Shown piece by piece: positions 52,752 to 61,447 of a DNA stretch of 64,000 nucleotides (the first letter of the stretch is position 1; every line of letters begins with the position of its first letter). The notes below the pieces were generated by a model, which worked only from the letters and a program-made list of their open reading frames with translations, did no database searches and had not been told where the DNA came from. The position numbers and the translations under genes are program-made. The DNA lies in assembly GCA_965216105.1 (NCBI GenBank), contig OZ244147.1, positions 2,294,001 to 2,358,000 of the forward strand. Reading direction: 5' to 3'. Source of the DNA: JAALLB01 sp017643495 (GTDB lineage Bacteria; Pseudomonadota; Alphaproteobacteria; Rhizobiales; Rhizobiaceae).

Positions 52752-52831
52752 ACGCCAAATTCCTCGTCATTTTTCTTTCAGCGGGACAATGAGCCTATCC
52801 CGCAAACACAATAAACGGAAGCTGATACAGC

Positions 52832-52854
52832 AAAGGCGGCCCGCGGCCGCCTTT
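52832..52854. terminator. GC-rich hairpin between acpP and fabF (possible attenuator)
   Basis: A 10-base perfect stem, 52832-52841 with 52845-52854 and a 3-base loop; core GGCGGCC/GGCCGCC. In the direction of the fab genes (minus) only three U follow, while the plus strand has six T. It may therefore act as a partial terminator or RNA-processing/stability element after acpP, rather than as a full stop. Confidence 0.5.
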
Positions 52855-52880
52855 TTTAACCTGTTACAGGAAAATACTGC

Positions 52881-53117
52881 TCAGGATTTCGCATTTTCCA
52901 CAAACTTGATCGCATCACCGACCGTTTGGATTGTCTCGGCCGCATCGTCAGGGATTTCAACATCGAACTCTTCTTCGAAAGCCATGACGAGTTCAACGTT
53001 GTCGAGTGAATCGGCACCCAGATCGTCAATAAAGCTTGCGTTTTCGGTTACCTTGTCTGCATCTGCATCCAGGTGCTCTACAACGATTTTCTTGATGCGT
53101 TCAGCAATGTCACTCAT
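52881..53117 (-). CDS. acpP: Acyl carrier protein
   Basis: A 78-residue acidic ACP. Ser37 in the motif GADSLDNVEL is the 4'-phosphopantetheine site. The gene sits between fabG and fabF in the standard fatty-acid cluster. GAGGA is seven bases before the ATG. The intergenic regions on both sides (160 and 129 bases) are larger than for other neighbours, in keeping with separate expression control. Confidence 0.98.
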   Translation of the reverse strand: MSDIAERIKKIVVEHLDADADKVTENASFIDDLGADSLDNVELVMAFEEEFDVEIPDDAAETIQTVGDAIKFVENAKS

Positions 53118-53277
53118 GTTCAGTCCTCGACTGTTGGGCCCTTATGGGGCGTTCTTGCTTAAGTTGTGGCCAATACTAGATACTATGGCCTGTTATCAAA
53201 ATTCTGCGCTCGGGTACCATACTTTATTTCAAAGTTCCAGACTTGCAGTTTGACTATTTACTCTATTTTGTCTGGCT

Positions 53278-54015
53278 TCAGATCATGGCCATTCCGCCGT
53301 TCACATGCAAGGTTTGTCCTGTCATGTAAGCACTTTCGTCGCTGGCGAGATATGTCACAGCAGAAGCAATGTCATCCCCCTGCCCCATCTTTTTCATCGG
53401 GATGGCGCCCAAAATGGCGTCCTTTTGCTTGTCATTCAGTTTTTCTGTCATTGCAGAAGCGATAAATCCGGGCGCAACACAATTCACAGTAACATTTCGG
53501 GAGGCAATTTCCTGAGCCAGTGACTTGGTAAAGCCGATCATTCCTGCCTTGGAAGCACAATAGTTTGCCTGACCGGGATTTCCGGTAACGCCTACAACAG
53601 ACGTGATGTTGATAACCCTGCCGCTCTTGCGACGCATCATCGGATAGACAATTTCCTTTGTCAGACGGAAAACAGCTGTCAGGTTCACCCGGATTACATC
53701 ATCCCAATCCTCATTGGACATACGTGCCAGAAGCCCGTCCCGGGTTATTCCTGCGTTGTTTACAAGAATATCCACACCTTCAAGCTTTTCTTCCGCCGTT
53801 TTGCCAAGCTCAACAGCAGCATCAAGATCAGACAGGTTTACCGGAAGCACTACAGTTCGTTCACCGAGATCCTTTGCAAGGGCCTGCAATTTTTCTTCAC
53901 GGGTGCCATGCAGGCCAACAATTGCCCCTTGCGCATGAAGCATGCGGGCGACTGACTCGCCAATCCCGCCCGATGCACCGGTAACCAGAGCCTTTTTTCC
54001 ATTCAACTCAAACAT
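53278..54015 (-). CDS. fabG: 3-oxoacyl-ACP reductase
   Basis: A 245-residue SDR enzyme reducing 3-oxoacyl-ACP with NADPH. Cofactor motif TGASGGIG at residues 12-19, NNAG near 86, catalytic Tyr and Lys in NYCASKAG near 151-155, and VNCVAPGFI. It lies between fabD and acpP. GGAGAAG precedes the ATG. Confidence 0.97.
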   Translation of the reverse strand: MFELNGKKALVTGASGGIGESVARMLHAQGAIVGLHGTREEKLQALAKDLGERTVVLPVNLSDLDAAVELGKTAEEKLEGVDILVNNAGITRDGLLARMSNEDWDDVIRVNLTAVFRLTKEIVYPMMRRKSGRVINITSVVGVTGNPGQANYCASKAGMIGFTKSLAQEIASRNVTVNCVAPGFIASAMTEKLNDKQKDAILGAIPMKKMGQGDDIASAVTYLASDESAYMTGQTLHVNGGMAMI

Positions 54016-54115
54016 TTTCTTCTCCAGAATTTCCTGTCTTTCGCGCCTTTTCAGCTGTCAGTGAAGGCTGCTAGCTCCATTTTGGTTCTGATTGTCCCTA
54101 TCCGGTCCCCGGCGT

Positions 54116-55060
54116 TTAGCTGGTGAGTTTTTCCATCGCTACGGACACATCATCAGGTGTCGCCACATTGGATGTCGACAAGTCACGATTGATACGTCTG
54201 GCCAAACCGCAAAGGACCTTGCCAGATCCGACTTCCATCAGGTTGGTAACCCCGTTTGCTGCCATCCACTCAACACTTTCACGCCAACGTACCTGCCCTG
54301 TTACCTGCTCTACAAGACGCTTTCGTATTTCATCGGCTTGCGTGACCGGAGAAGCCAGCACATTTGCGACAAGTGGCACTACGGGATCGTTCATGCTCAC
54401 ATTGGCAAGTGCTTCCTGCATGGCCTCAGCGGCCGGTGTCATCATGGCCGAATGGAATGGAGCAGAAACCGGAAGCAGGAGAGCACGCTTGGCGCCTTTT
54501 TCACTGGCAAGGGATGCTGCTTTTTCCACTGCAGACTTGGCTCCTGAAATGACAAGCTGTCCGCCACCATTGTCATTTGCGACCTGGCATGGACCATCGC
54601 CGGATACTTCGGTGCATATTGCATTGACAGTCTCATCATCCAGCCCGATGATGGCCGCCATTGCTCCCTCCCCTACAGGAACAGCAGCCTGCATCGCATT
54701 TCCCCGAATACGCAACAGACGCGCCGTATCATAAACGGAAAAAGTGCCTGCTGCGCAGAGAGCAGAATATTCTCCAAGCGAATGTCCGGCGACATGGGAA
54801 GCGTGTTGTTCGAGTGAAAAACCGTTTTCCTCAAGCATTCTTATCGCAGCCATGGATACAGCCATGAGAGCCGGCTGAGCATTTGCCGTCAGGGTCAGAG
54901 TATCCTCCGGACCGTTGAGAATGATCGCGGACAGTTTTTCACCCAGCGCTTCATCAACTTCATCAAATACAGATTTTGCAGCCGGTGATGCCTCCACCAG
55001 AGCCTGCCCCATTCCAACTGCCTGGCTTCCCTGTCCAGGAAAGACAACTGCTAAAGTCAT
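54116..55060 (-). CDS. fabD: Malonyl-CoA:ACP transacylase
   Basis: A 314-residue acyltransferase loading malonyl onto ACP. The N-terminal VFPGQGSQ motif is present, the nucleophile is in GHSLGEYSAL near residue 94, and the catalytic His is in SAPFHSAMM near 204. First gene of the fabD-fabG-acpP-fabF run. A 100-base gap separates it from fabG. Confidence 0.97.
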   Translation of the reverse strand: MTLAVVFPGQGSQAVGMGQALVEASPAAKSVFDEVDEALGEKLSAIILNGPEDTLTLTANAQPALMAVSMAAIRMLEENGFSLEQHASHVAGHSLGEYSALCAAGTFSVYDTARLLRIRGNAMQAAVPVGEGAMAAIIGLDDETVNAICTEVSGDGPCQVANDNGGGQLVISGAKSAVEKAASLASEKGAKRALLLPVSAPFHSAMMTPAAEAMQEALANVSMNDPVVPLVANVLASPVTQADEIRKRLVEQVTGQVRWRESVEWMAANGVTNLMEVGSGKVLCGLARRINRDLSTSNVATPDDVSVAMEKLTS

Positions 55061-55169
55061 GCGAACCCCGCTTGGTTTGGATTATTGTGCAGAAAAGTCT
55101 GCGTCTTGTGATTGTTCAAAAGGCGTAAGTCAAGGCAGTTTGACGCGGATTCCCCTTTCAGGCAATGAA

Positions 55170-56078
55170 TCAGGGCTGTGCGGCAATCCAGTTAAGGGCT
55201 ACACGCCAGTCTATCATCCGTACCGGCGTGCCATGTTTCCCGCCGTCGAAAACCACCAGCCTGACAGGATAACCCGGTGCCTTGCTGCGTAGGCCGTCAT
55301 AAAACCGTTTTGCATCTTTCCAGCTATATACATAGTCAATGCCGCCATGAGCCATGTAGATGGGTTTCTGGCCTGCAGGTACTGTTACCTGCCCGGTTTT
55401 GACAAACGCCGGATCAGGAAATCCTCCCATGATTACATAACCATCAATCATCTGGTTTGATGCGGGTGTCTTCATGAGCCGCCAGCAAAGGAAGCTGCCC
55501 ATTGATCCGCAAGCTACCACAAGCTTTCCTGTGGTTTTGGGGCGGTAATGAGAAACAAGGGCTTCAATATCCTTGCGTCCTTCCTCCTCAAAATCCGAGA
55601 AATCAGCACTGATGTACAAACCCGAGTTCCTGTACATCAGGTTTTTCACTCGGTTGAAGTTGCCTCCAAACTTGTCGTCATTGAAACCAAGGTGACGACT
55701 TCCATCCCTCCCGTGCAAAAAAATCACGGTCATTTTTGAGCCGCCAGAGATTTTGCCAACCGCAAAATGGGTCAACTGCTTGCCATTCCCGGAAACTGAC
55801 AGATCCCTCTCATGTCGTTTGGGTCTGGATGAGACGTAATAGCCCTTTACCTTTCTTACAGGCATTTCATCACGTTTGTTGATATCCAGCTTCGGGTCGT
55901 ATGGCAGTATCTGGAAGTCGCCATTGTCTTCCTTGGCAATGGGTGTCCGGTATTTGAAGATACGGTCCTTGTAGGGCTTTATCTGATACGCATGGGCAAG
56001 CGGCGCAAACATGGCAAGGCAAGCCAGCGCCAACAGAAGGATTCCGGTGTTTTTTCCAAATAAATCAGAATATTGCAT
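55170..56078 (-). CDS. Exported alpha/beta hydrolase of unknown substrate
   Basis: A 302-residue exported protein with a signal peptide ending near AHA-YQ (about residue 30). The oxyanion-type motif VIFLHGRDGSRH is near residue 120, the likely nucleophile is in ACGSMGSFLCW (Ser in G-S-M-G-S) near 189, and a candidate acid and His appear in HGGIDYVYSW and GGKHG near the C-terminus. It resembles phospholipase/carboxylesterase-type folds and is not closely similar to the esterase at 4243. I choose the ATG at 56078, which puts the signal peptide at the N-terminus. It lies after the amino-acid ABC permease gene, separated by 87 bases, and may not be part of that operon. Confidence 0.72.
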   Translation of the reverse strand: MQYSDLFGKNTGILLLALACLAMFAPLAHAYQIKPYKDRIFKYRTPIAKEDNGDFQILPYDPKLDINKRDEMPVRKVKGYYVSSRPKRHERDLSVSGNGKQLTHFAVGKISGGSKMTVIFLHGRDGSRHLGFNDDKFGGNFNRVKNLMYRNSGLYISADFSDFEEEGRKDIEALVSHYRPKTTGKLVVACGSMGSFLCWRLMKTPASNQMIDGYVIMGGFPDPAFVKTGQVTVPAGQKPIYMAHGGIDYVYSWKDAKRFYDGLRSKAPGYPVRLVVFDGGKHGTPVRMIDWRVALNWIAAQP

Positions 56079-56165
56079 TATCGGCCTGAGTTTTTGATTC
56101 AACCAACTATAACAAACTTTGAGACGAAAATCTGTTTGGTACAATCACGTGTTCTTGTCAGCCGG

Positions 56166-56858
56166 TTACCGTGTCGGAGTGGGAATCCGGTTTTCAAGAT
56201 AGCGCATGAACAGAACAATGATGATGGTCAGGAATATGTATATGGCAGCAACCAACAGGAGAGGCTCATATACCCTGTATGTTTCCTGGCGTACGATGGT
56301 CCCGACACCAAATACGTCATACACCGTAATGGTCGCAGCCAGAGGCGTTGCCTTGAGTGTCAGCACGATTTCACCGGCCAGTGTCGGAAACACGTTCTGC
56401 AATGCCCGGGGCAGCCATATGCGGTAGAGCATTTTGAATGATCCCATTCCAACAGCTCTTGCGGCCTCAAGCTCGCCCTTGGGAACGCCTTGGAATGCGC
56501 CACGCATCACCTCTCCTGAATAAGCCGCAACAGACATGGTGAAAGCAAAGACGGCGTACGGAAATGCTTCCCTCAGATAAGGCCACAGGAAACTTTGGCG
56601 AATTTCGGGGAAAGAAGGGAATACGGAACCCAAACCGTAATAGATAAGCCAAAGCTGTATCAGAAGCGGGGTTCCGCGAATTGAGGTGCAAAATCCTCGG
56701 GCCAGCCATGCCAGGGGTCGTGGGCCGGTTACCTGAACCAGGCCAATCGGCACAGCAAGCAGCATTCCGAAACAAACTGACATGGCAAGCAGTTGTATCG
56801 TGATCCAGAATCCCTCGACGAAACGGGGCGCGTATTCCGGCAGCCAATCCCAAACCAT
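56166..56858 (-). CDS. Polar amino-acid ABC transporter permease (HisM-like)
   Basis: A 230-residue inner-membrane permease of the HisMQ type, about five membrane helices. The EAA-type loop that contacts the ATPase is GELEAARAVGMGSFKMLYRIWLP, near residue 140. Its ATG shares one base with the stop of the preceding permease gene, so the two are translationally coupled. Together with the other permease, the binding protein and the ATPase it forms a full importer for a basic or polar amino acid or opine-like compound. Confidence 0.92.
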   Translation of the reverse strand: MVWDWLPEYAPRFVEGFWITIQLLAMSVCFGMLLAVPIGLVQVTGPRPLAWLARGFCTSIRGTPLLIQLWLIYYGLGSVFPSFPEIRQSFLWPYLREAFPYAVFAFTMSVAAYSGEVMRGAFQGVPKGELEAARAVGMGSFKMLYRIWLPRALQNVFPTLAGEIVLTLKATPLAATITVYDVFGVGTIVRQETYRVYEPLLLVAAIYIFLTIIIVLFMRYLENRIPTPTR

Positions 56859-57598
56859 CAGCTATGCTCCAATGGTTTCTGACCGCGTCTGTAATATGCT
56901 TCTAGACGACGGATAATCATGTTGGAAACCAATGTCAGGCAGAGATACATCACTGCGGCAACACAGAAGAAAAAGAGATAATTGCGAGTAGTGCCTGCTG
57001 CCTGCCGCGTGACGCTGGCAAGTTCTTCAAAGCCGACAACCGCCAGCAATGCGGTATCCTTGGTCACGATCAACCAGAGATTGGCGAGACCTGGAATTGC
57101 GAACGGAAGCATGGCCGGAAGCGTTACCCTGCGCAATATCTGGAATGCTGACATACCATAGGCCTTGCCCGCTTCCATCTGCCCCGGTGGCACTGCCTTG
57201 ATAGCCGCCCTCATGACTTCTGTGGCATAAGCCCCCATTACAATGCCAAGCACTGCAATGCCGGCCGAGATACCACTGATATCGAGAGACCGGTAACCAA
57301 AGGATTCGAGCGTCCGGTTGAGAAGATCCGTACCTGCATAATACAACAGCAGAATAAGCACCAGTTCGGGTACCGCACGGATAATGGTTGTATAAAACTC
57401 GAGAAACCAGACGAGAGGCGATGGTCCATACAGCTTGCCAAGCGCGCCCAGCAAACCAATCAATAGCCCCAGCGCAAACGCACCCAGCGCAATCGTGACA
57501 GTTTTCCCCAGGCCGGCCAGCAGATTGTCCCCCCACCCCTGAAGGGAAAACGGCAAGCTGTCTGCCAAGGTGAAACTGGCTAATAGGATATCGTGCAT
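56858..57598 (-). CDS. Polar amino-acid ABC transporter permease (HisQ-like)
   Basis: A 246-residue HisQ-type permease. Membrane helices begin near residue 25; the ATPase-contact loop is GQMEAGKAYGMSAFQILRRVTLP near 148. It is preceded by a strong terminator-like hairpin between it and the substrate-binding protein gene, so its expression is probably lower than that of the binding protein. Partner of the following HisM-like permease. Confidence 0.92.
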   Translation of the reverse strand: MHDILLASFTLADSLPFSLQGWGDNLLAGLGKTVTIALGAFALGLLIGLLGALGKLYGPSPLVWFLEFYTTIIRAVPELVLILLLYYAGTDLLNRTLESFGYRSLDISGISAGIAVLGIVMGAYATEVMRAAIKAVPPGQMEAGKAYGMSAFQILRRVTLPAMLPFAIPGLANLWLIVTKDTALLAVVGFEELASVTRQAAGTTRNYLFFFCVAAVMYLCLTLVSNMIIRRLEAYYRRGQKPLEHS

Positions 57599-57609
57599 GG
57601 GCTACCTGC

Positions 57610-57637
57610 AAAAAGCCCCGACACCATGTGCCGGGGC
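57610..57637 (-). terminator. Intrinsic terminator/attenuator between binding-protein and permease genes
   Basis: On the minus strand, a 10-base stem (57628-57637 with 57615-57624, one G-U pair) with a 3-base loop is followed by five U (57610-57614). It sits 18 bases after the stop of the binding-protein gene. Such sites let the abundant binding protein be made in excess of the membrane parts. Confidence 0.8.
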
Positions 57638-57654
57638 CAAAAGTTCAGATGCAA

Positions 57655-58425
57655 TCAGCTTCCGAATATGTCGAAGTCGAAATATTTCTTCGCAATCTCT
57701 TCATAAGTTCCGTTTTCCCGGACCTTCTTGATGGCTGCGTTGAATCTTTCCTTCAACTCCGTATCTTCCTTGCGCAGGCCGACACCAACACCAGGGCCAA
57801 AGATGGCATCGTCATTGAGCTCGGCCTTGACTTCGAAGTTCTTGCCAGCATCGGTTTCAAGAAAATCCTTGAAAGCAAGGCTGTCGCCAACCACGGCATC
57901 CACACGGCCAGCAACAAGGTCATTGTTGTGCTCGTCAAAGGCCTGGTACGTCTTCACGTTATCGGCGGTGTCCTTGAAGTACTTGTCAGCATAGTTGGCA
58001 TGCGTAGTAGAGACCTGCACACCGACAATCTTTCCTTCCAGGCTTGCCGGATCACTTGAAATATCACTATCCTTGGCTGCAACGATCGCCGCAGGTGTAT
58101 TGTAATACTTGTCGGAGAAATCGATGGTTTTCATGCGCTCTTCGGTAATCGACATGGAAGCGAAAATCGCATCGATTTTCTTCGATGTCAGCGCCGGGAT
58201 AATTCCGTCCCAAGCGATTGGTGTCCAGACGCAGGTTTCTCCCATTTCCTTGCAGATTGCCTCGCCAAGCTCGATTTCGAAGCCGGTTTGCTCGCCTGCT
58301 TCATTTTTCTCTGCAAATGGAGGATATGGCGCAGTATCAAGACCAAGGCGCAATTCTGCCTGGGCCATCACACTCATGGCCAACGACAATGCCGCTGCAC
58401 CAATAACAGTCTGTAGTTTCCTCAT
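57655..58425 (-). CDS. Amino-acid ABC transporter substrate-binding protein
   Basis: A 256-residue periplasmic binding protein of family 3 (HisJ/LAO/octopine-binding type). The signal peptide ends near AQA-EL (residue 23). Ligand-binding blocks seen: YPPFAEKNEAGEQTGFEIEL (about 33-52), TSKKIDAIFASMSITEER with the ligand-contact residues near 90-100, and VSTTHANYADKYF. The basic-amino-acid or opine type is likely from the pattern but the exact ligand is not. AAAGGGAG precedes the ATG; an intrinsic terminator follows. Confidence 0.93.
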   Translation of the reverse strand: MRKLQTVIGAAALSLAMSVMAQAELRLGLDTAPYPPFAEKNEAGEQTGFEIELGEAICKEMGETCVWTPIAWDGIIPALTSKKIDAIFASMSITEERMKTIDFSDKYYNTPAAIVAAKDSDISSDPASLEGKIVGVQVSTTHANYADKYFKDTADNVKTYQAFDEHNNDLVAGRVDAVVGDSLAFKDFLETDAGKNFEVKAELNDDAIFGPGVGVGLRKEDTELKERFNAAIKKVRENGTYEEIAKKYFDFDIFGS

Positions 58426-58467
58426 GTTTTTCTCCCTTTTGGTTGTCGTGCCATTCCTGTCTGTTGA

Positions 58468-59322
58468 TCAGTGAATGGACTTTACAAACTCCCGGCAGCG
58501 TTCACTTACCGGTTCGTAAAATACTTTTTTCGGTGGCCCTTCTTCCTCGACCATGCCCTGGTGCAAATACATGACATGACTGGAAACATCCCGGGCAAAT
58601 TTCATTTCGTGGGTTACCAGGATCATTGTCCTGCCCTCTTCGGCAAGGCTGCGAATAACCTTGAGAACCTCGCCGACCAGTTCGGGGTCAAGTGCTGATG
58701 TTGGCTCATCGAACAACATGACTTTCGGTTCCATTGCCAATGCACGGGCAATGGCAGCCCTTTGTTGCTGGCCTCCGGAAAGAAACCCCGGATAAGCATC
58801 ATGTTTGTCGGCCATGCCGACCCGCTCGAGAATTTCCTTGGCCTGATCCCTGGCCTCCGCCTTGGTCAATCCAAGCACCTGAACAGGTGCTTCCATGACA
58901 TTTTCCAAAACAGTCATGTGCTGCCACAAATTGAAGTTTTGAAACACCATTCCGAGCGATGACCGCAGACGTTGCACCTGCTTCTTGTCTGCCGGTTCTA
59001 GCTCATTACCCGGACCACGTTTGAAACGGAATGCTTCACCGCCAACCGATATTTCACCTTTTGACGGCTTTTCCAGAAGGTTGATGCATCTGAGAAACGT
59101 GCTCTTGCCCGAGCCGCTGGAACCGATCATGGAAACCACATCGCCTTCCCGCGCAGTCATCGAGACCCCTTTAAGCACCTCGAGTGAACCGAAACTCTTG
59201 TGAAGATCGCTAACCTGAACAGCTTCCGGTAGCAATGACTTGCCCTGGTCAGACTTTCCTGCCCCTGACGATGGCTTGCTCCCGCCCGATTTGGCGGCAG
59301 GCTTCTTGCTTGATGCTGCCAT
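58468..59322 (-). CDS. Amino-acid ABC transporter ATPase (HisP-like)
   Basis: A 284-residue ATPase. Walker A is GSSGSGKST near residue 69, the signature is FLSGGQQQR near 178, Walker B is VMLFDEPTSALDPE near 198, and the H-loop is VTHEMKF. An N-terminal extension of about 38 residues, rich in Lys, Ser and Gly, precedes the normal start of the family. ATG at 59322 is favoured; a TTG at 59337 is possible. It is the first gene of the importer operon, upstream of the binding protein by 42 bases. Confidence 0.93.
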   Translation of the reverse strand: MAASSKKPAAKSGGSKPSSGAGKSDQGKSLLPEAVQVSDLHKSFGSLEVLKGVSMTAREGDVVSMIGSSGSGKSTFLRCINLLEKPSKGEISVGGEAFRFKRGPGNELEPADKKQVQRLRSSLGMVFQNFNLWQHMTVLENVMEAPVQVLGLTKAEARDQAKEILERVGMADKHDAYPGFLSGGQQQRAAIARALAMEPKVMLFDEPTSALDPELVGEVLKVIRSLAEEGRTMILVTHEMKFARDVSSHVMYLHQGMVEEEGPPKKVFYEPVSERCREFVKSIH

Positions 59323-59594
59323 GTCTTCCCTGTCCAACTTTTCAAAGCCTGGGCTCAGCGTTGGAAATTATTGTTATTCGTACATGACACACAACCAGTT
59401 TACCAAAACCAGATCAAGCCCCCCGTAACATTTTAGAGGGTTGCATAATTCGGCTTTTTCCCTATAACGCCCCTTGTAATGGCACAGGCATGATTGCTGG
59501 TGGCTGAACGTTGGCAGCAAGGTTTCACATAACCTGCTGAAAGATTTAAACAAATCTTACCCATCCGTGTCTCCGCTCTCGACCGCTGAACAGC
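59323..59594. other. Non-coding region upstream of the ribosomal protein operon
   Basis: About 270 bases with no convincing gene. It must contain the divergent promoters of the ABC importer (minus) and of rpsF (plus). A TTGCAT at 59441 followed by TATAAC-like bases near 59464 is a possible but poorly matched sigma70 promoter for rpsF. The part nearer to rpsF holds the candidate leader hairpin listed separately. Confidence 0.35.
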
Positions 59595-59630
59595 CCTTTT
59601 CCGGTTGCAATACGCAACACAATGAAAAGG
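59595..59630 (+). promoter_or_regulatory. Candidate S6:S18 autoregulatory leader hairpin
   Basis: In the rpsF 5' leader, an outer helix CCTTTT/AAAAGG (59595-59600 with 59625-59630) and an inner helix GTTGC/GCAAC (59604-59608 with 59614-59618, loop AATAC) are separated by a CCG on the 5' side (59601-59603) and ACAATG on the 3' side. The CCG bulge between two helices upstream of rpsF is the form described for the S6:S18 binding motif, which represses its own operon. It ends 56 bases before the rpsF ATG. Confidence 0.55.
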
Positions 59631-59686
59631 CGGCGTGAAGGCTTTGCGCAACAGCCTGTGGTACAAACAAGGAAAGGGCCAGATTC

Positions 59687-60097
59687 ATGGCATTGTACGA
59701 GCACACATTCCTGGCACGCCAGGATATTTCTTCCCAACAGGCAGAAGCGCTTGTTGAGCAGTTCAAAAACATCGTTGAAGAAAACGGCGGCAGCTTTGGT
59801 CGCGTTGAAAACTGGGGGCTGCGTACTGCTGCTTACCGGATCAACAAAAACCGCAAGGCACATTATCTTCACATCAATATTGACGCACCAGCGGCTGCAA
59901 TCGCCGAGATGGAGCGTCAGATGCGCATCAATGAAGATGTGCTTCGTTTCATGACCATTCGTGTTGAAGAGCATGAAGAAGGCCCATCTGCAATGATGAA
60001 GAAAAACGACCGCGATGATCGCCCACGCAGGGATGACCGCGGACCGCGCCGCGACCGTGACGGCAATTCATCTGACAAGAAATCGAGCGAAGGATAA
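59687..60097 (+). CDS. rpsF: 30S ribosomal protein S6
   Basis: A 136-residue S6 which forms a pair with S18 on the 30S platform. The N-terminus MALYEHTFLARQDIS and the block NWGLRTAAYRINKNRKAHYLH are typical. The C-terminal 35 residues are a charged Arg/Asp-rich tail, common in alphaproteobacteria. AAGGAAAGG lies upstream of the ATG. First gene of rpsF-rpsR-DUF2232-rplI. Confidence 0.98.
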   Translation: MALYEHTFLARQDISSQQAEALVEQFKNIVEENGGSFGRVENWGLRTAAYRINKNRKAHYLHINIDAPAAAIAEMERQMRINEDVLRFMTIRVEEHEEGPSAMMKKNDRDDRPRRDDRGPRRDRDGNSSDKKSSEG

Positions 60098-60102
60098 CAA
60101 AC

Positions 60103-60351
60103 ATGGCCATTGCATCCACTTCAGGCGGACGCCGCCCATTCAACCGTCGCCGCAAAACCTGTCCGTTTTCCGGCCCGAATGCGCCGAAAATTGACTACAA
60201 GGATACAAAACTCCTGCAACGCTACATTTCAGAGCGTGGCAAGATCGTGCCTTCACGTATCTCTGCAGTAAGCCAAAAGAAGCAGCGTGAGCTTGCCCAA
60301 GCAATCAAGCGCGCCCGTTTTCTTGGCCTTCTGCCTTACGTAATCGGCTGA
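60103..60351 (+). CDS. rpsR: 30S ribosomal protein S18
   Basis: An 82-residue S18. The RRKTCPF, IDYKDTKLLQRYISERGKIVPSR and IKRARFLGLLPY blocks cover the whole protein. It begins 5 bases after the rpsF stop, so both partners of the S6:S18 complex are made together. Followed by a 130-base stretch with two RNA hairpins before the next gene. Confidence 0.98.
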   Translation: MAIASTSGGRRPFNRRRKTCPFSGPNAPKIDYKDTKLLQRYISERGKIVPSRISAVSQKKQRELAQAIKRARFLGLLPYVIG

Positions 60352-60362
60352 ATAACAAGACC

Positions 60363-60441
60363 GCCGGGGGAAACATTCCTCCGGCTGCTGCCCCTGGAGC
60401 GGGCAATACAATTGAAACCGAGTTGAGGTTCCAGAAACCTC
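60363..60441 (+). other. Two RNA stem-loops between rpsR and the DUF2232 gene
   Basis: The first has a 10-base stem (60363-60372 with 60376-60385, one G-U pair, loop ACA). The second has a 6-base stem (60425-60430 with 60436-60441). Neither is followed by a U-run, so they are not typical terminators; they may stabilise or process the message, or reduce read-through from the ribosomal protein genes. Confidence 0.5.
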
Positions 60442-60481
60442 TAACTGTTCAGGGATTTTCCCTGCAAGACAGGACAGCGAC

Positions 60482-61423
60482 ATGAAGACCCGGGATATCA
60501 TAGCCATTCTGGTTGCAGGCCTTGCCAGCGCCCTGTTTGTGCTGTCAGCTGCACGTCTCGGCCCCGGCGGCATGCCATTGTTGCTGCTGGGCGCATTCCC
60601 GATCTATGTGGCCGCATTGTGCTATGGAACGGTGGCAGGTGTTGGCAGTTCAATCGTTGCCATTCTGGTTGCTGGTATCGTCGGCAGCACGCAGTCCGCA
60701 ATCGTAATCGGCTTTGCCTTTACGATACCGGCTTCGATCATCGGTCATCAGGTCAATCTTGCGCAGCAAGATGCAGACGGAAACCTGGAATGGTTTCCCC
60801 TGCCCCAGTTGTTCTTCAACCTTTGTGCCATGCTTTCCATAGGGATTATCGCCTTAGGATTTCTGGTTGGATATGATGAAGCCCTTCTTTCAAATCAGAT
60901 GAAAGCTGCAGTGGAGGAAATCCTTCGGCAAAACCCTGACGCACAAACCATGACACCGGCAGAACTTGACGGTTTTGCCAATGGCATCATACGGATCATG
61001 CCGTTTGTCTTTTCGGGCGTTTGGCTGGTCGTTCATGTTGCCAATCTCTATCTGTCCGGAATTGTCGCCCGTTCGCTGTCTCTCATGCCGCGGCCACGCG
61101 ACGATATTCCTGCCACGGCCAATCTGCCAAGAATTGCTCTTTTCATTCTGATAGCCAGCATTGTGCTTGCCTCGTTTGCAAGTGGGCAAGTGCAACTGGT
61201 TTCCGGCGTTGTGGCTGGAATCTTCATCATGGCATTCGCCCTTCTCGGACTTGCCAACCTTCATCTCAAGTCCCGTCAAAATCCCGGCGGGCTACTGCTG
61301 GTGATCATAGCCTATGCGCTGATCGCCATACTCTATCTTCCGATTTACCTGTTTGCCGTTACTGGAATATTTCGAAACATAAACGGCATCCCCGCATATC
61401 CGCCGTCGAAGAACGGCCAATGA
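60482..61423 (+). CDS. DUF2232 membrane protein
   Basis: A 313-residue polytopic protein, about eight membrane helices, of the DUF2232 family. In alphaproteobacteria this gene is regularly found between rpsR and rplI, as here. No catalytic motif is visible; its role is unknown. A short hydrophilic loop (about 134-160) and a Pro-rich C-terminal tail are the only soluble parts. The start is the ATG at 60482, which follows GGACAG. Confidence 0.88.
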   Translation: MKTRDIIAILVAGLASALFVLSAARLGPGGMPLLLLGAFPIYVAALCYGTVAGVGSSIVAILVAGIVGSTQSAIVIGFAFTIPASIIGHQVNLAQQDADGNLEWFPLPQLFFNLCAMLSIGIIALGFLVGYDEALLSNQMKAAVEEILRQNPDAQTMTPAELDGFANGIIRIMPFVFSGVWLVVHVANLYLSGIVARSLSLMPRPRDDIPATANLPRIALFILIASIVLASFASGQVQLVSGVVAGIFIMAFALLGLANLHLKSRQNPGGLLLVIIAYALIAILYLPIYLFAVTGIFRNINGIPAYPPSKNGQ

Positions 61424-61447
61424 CATTTTACTGAAAGGAACAAAACC

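Noticed and set aside
60352..60481. Possible terminator after rpsR
   Set aside because: The hairpins there have no U-run and rplI downstream belongs to the same conserved operon, so I list them only as stem-loops.
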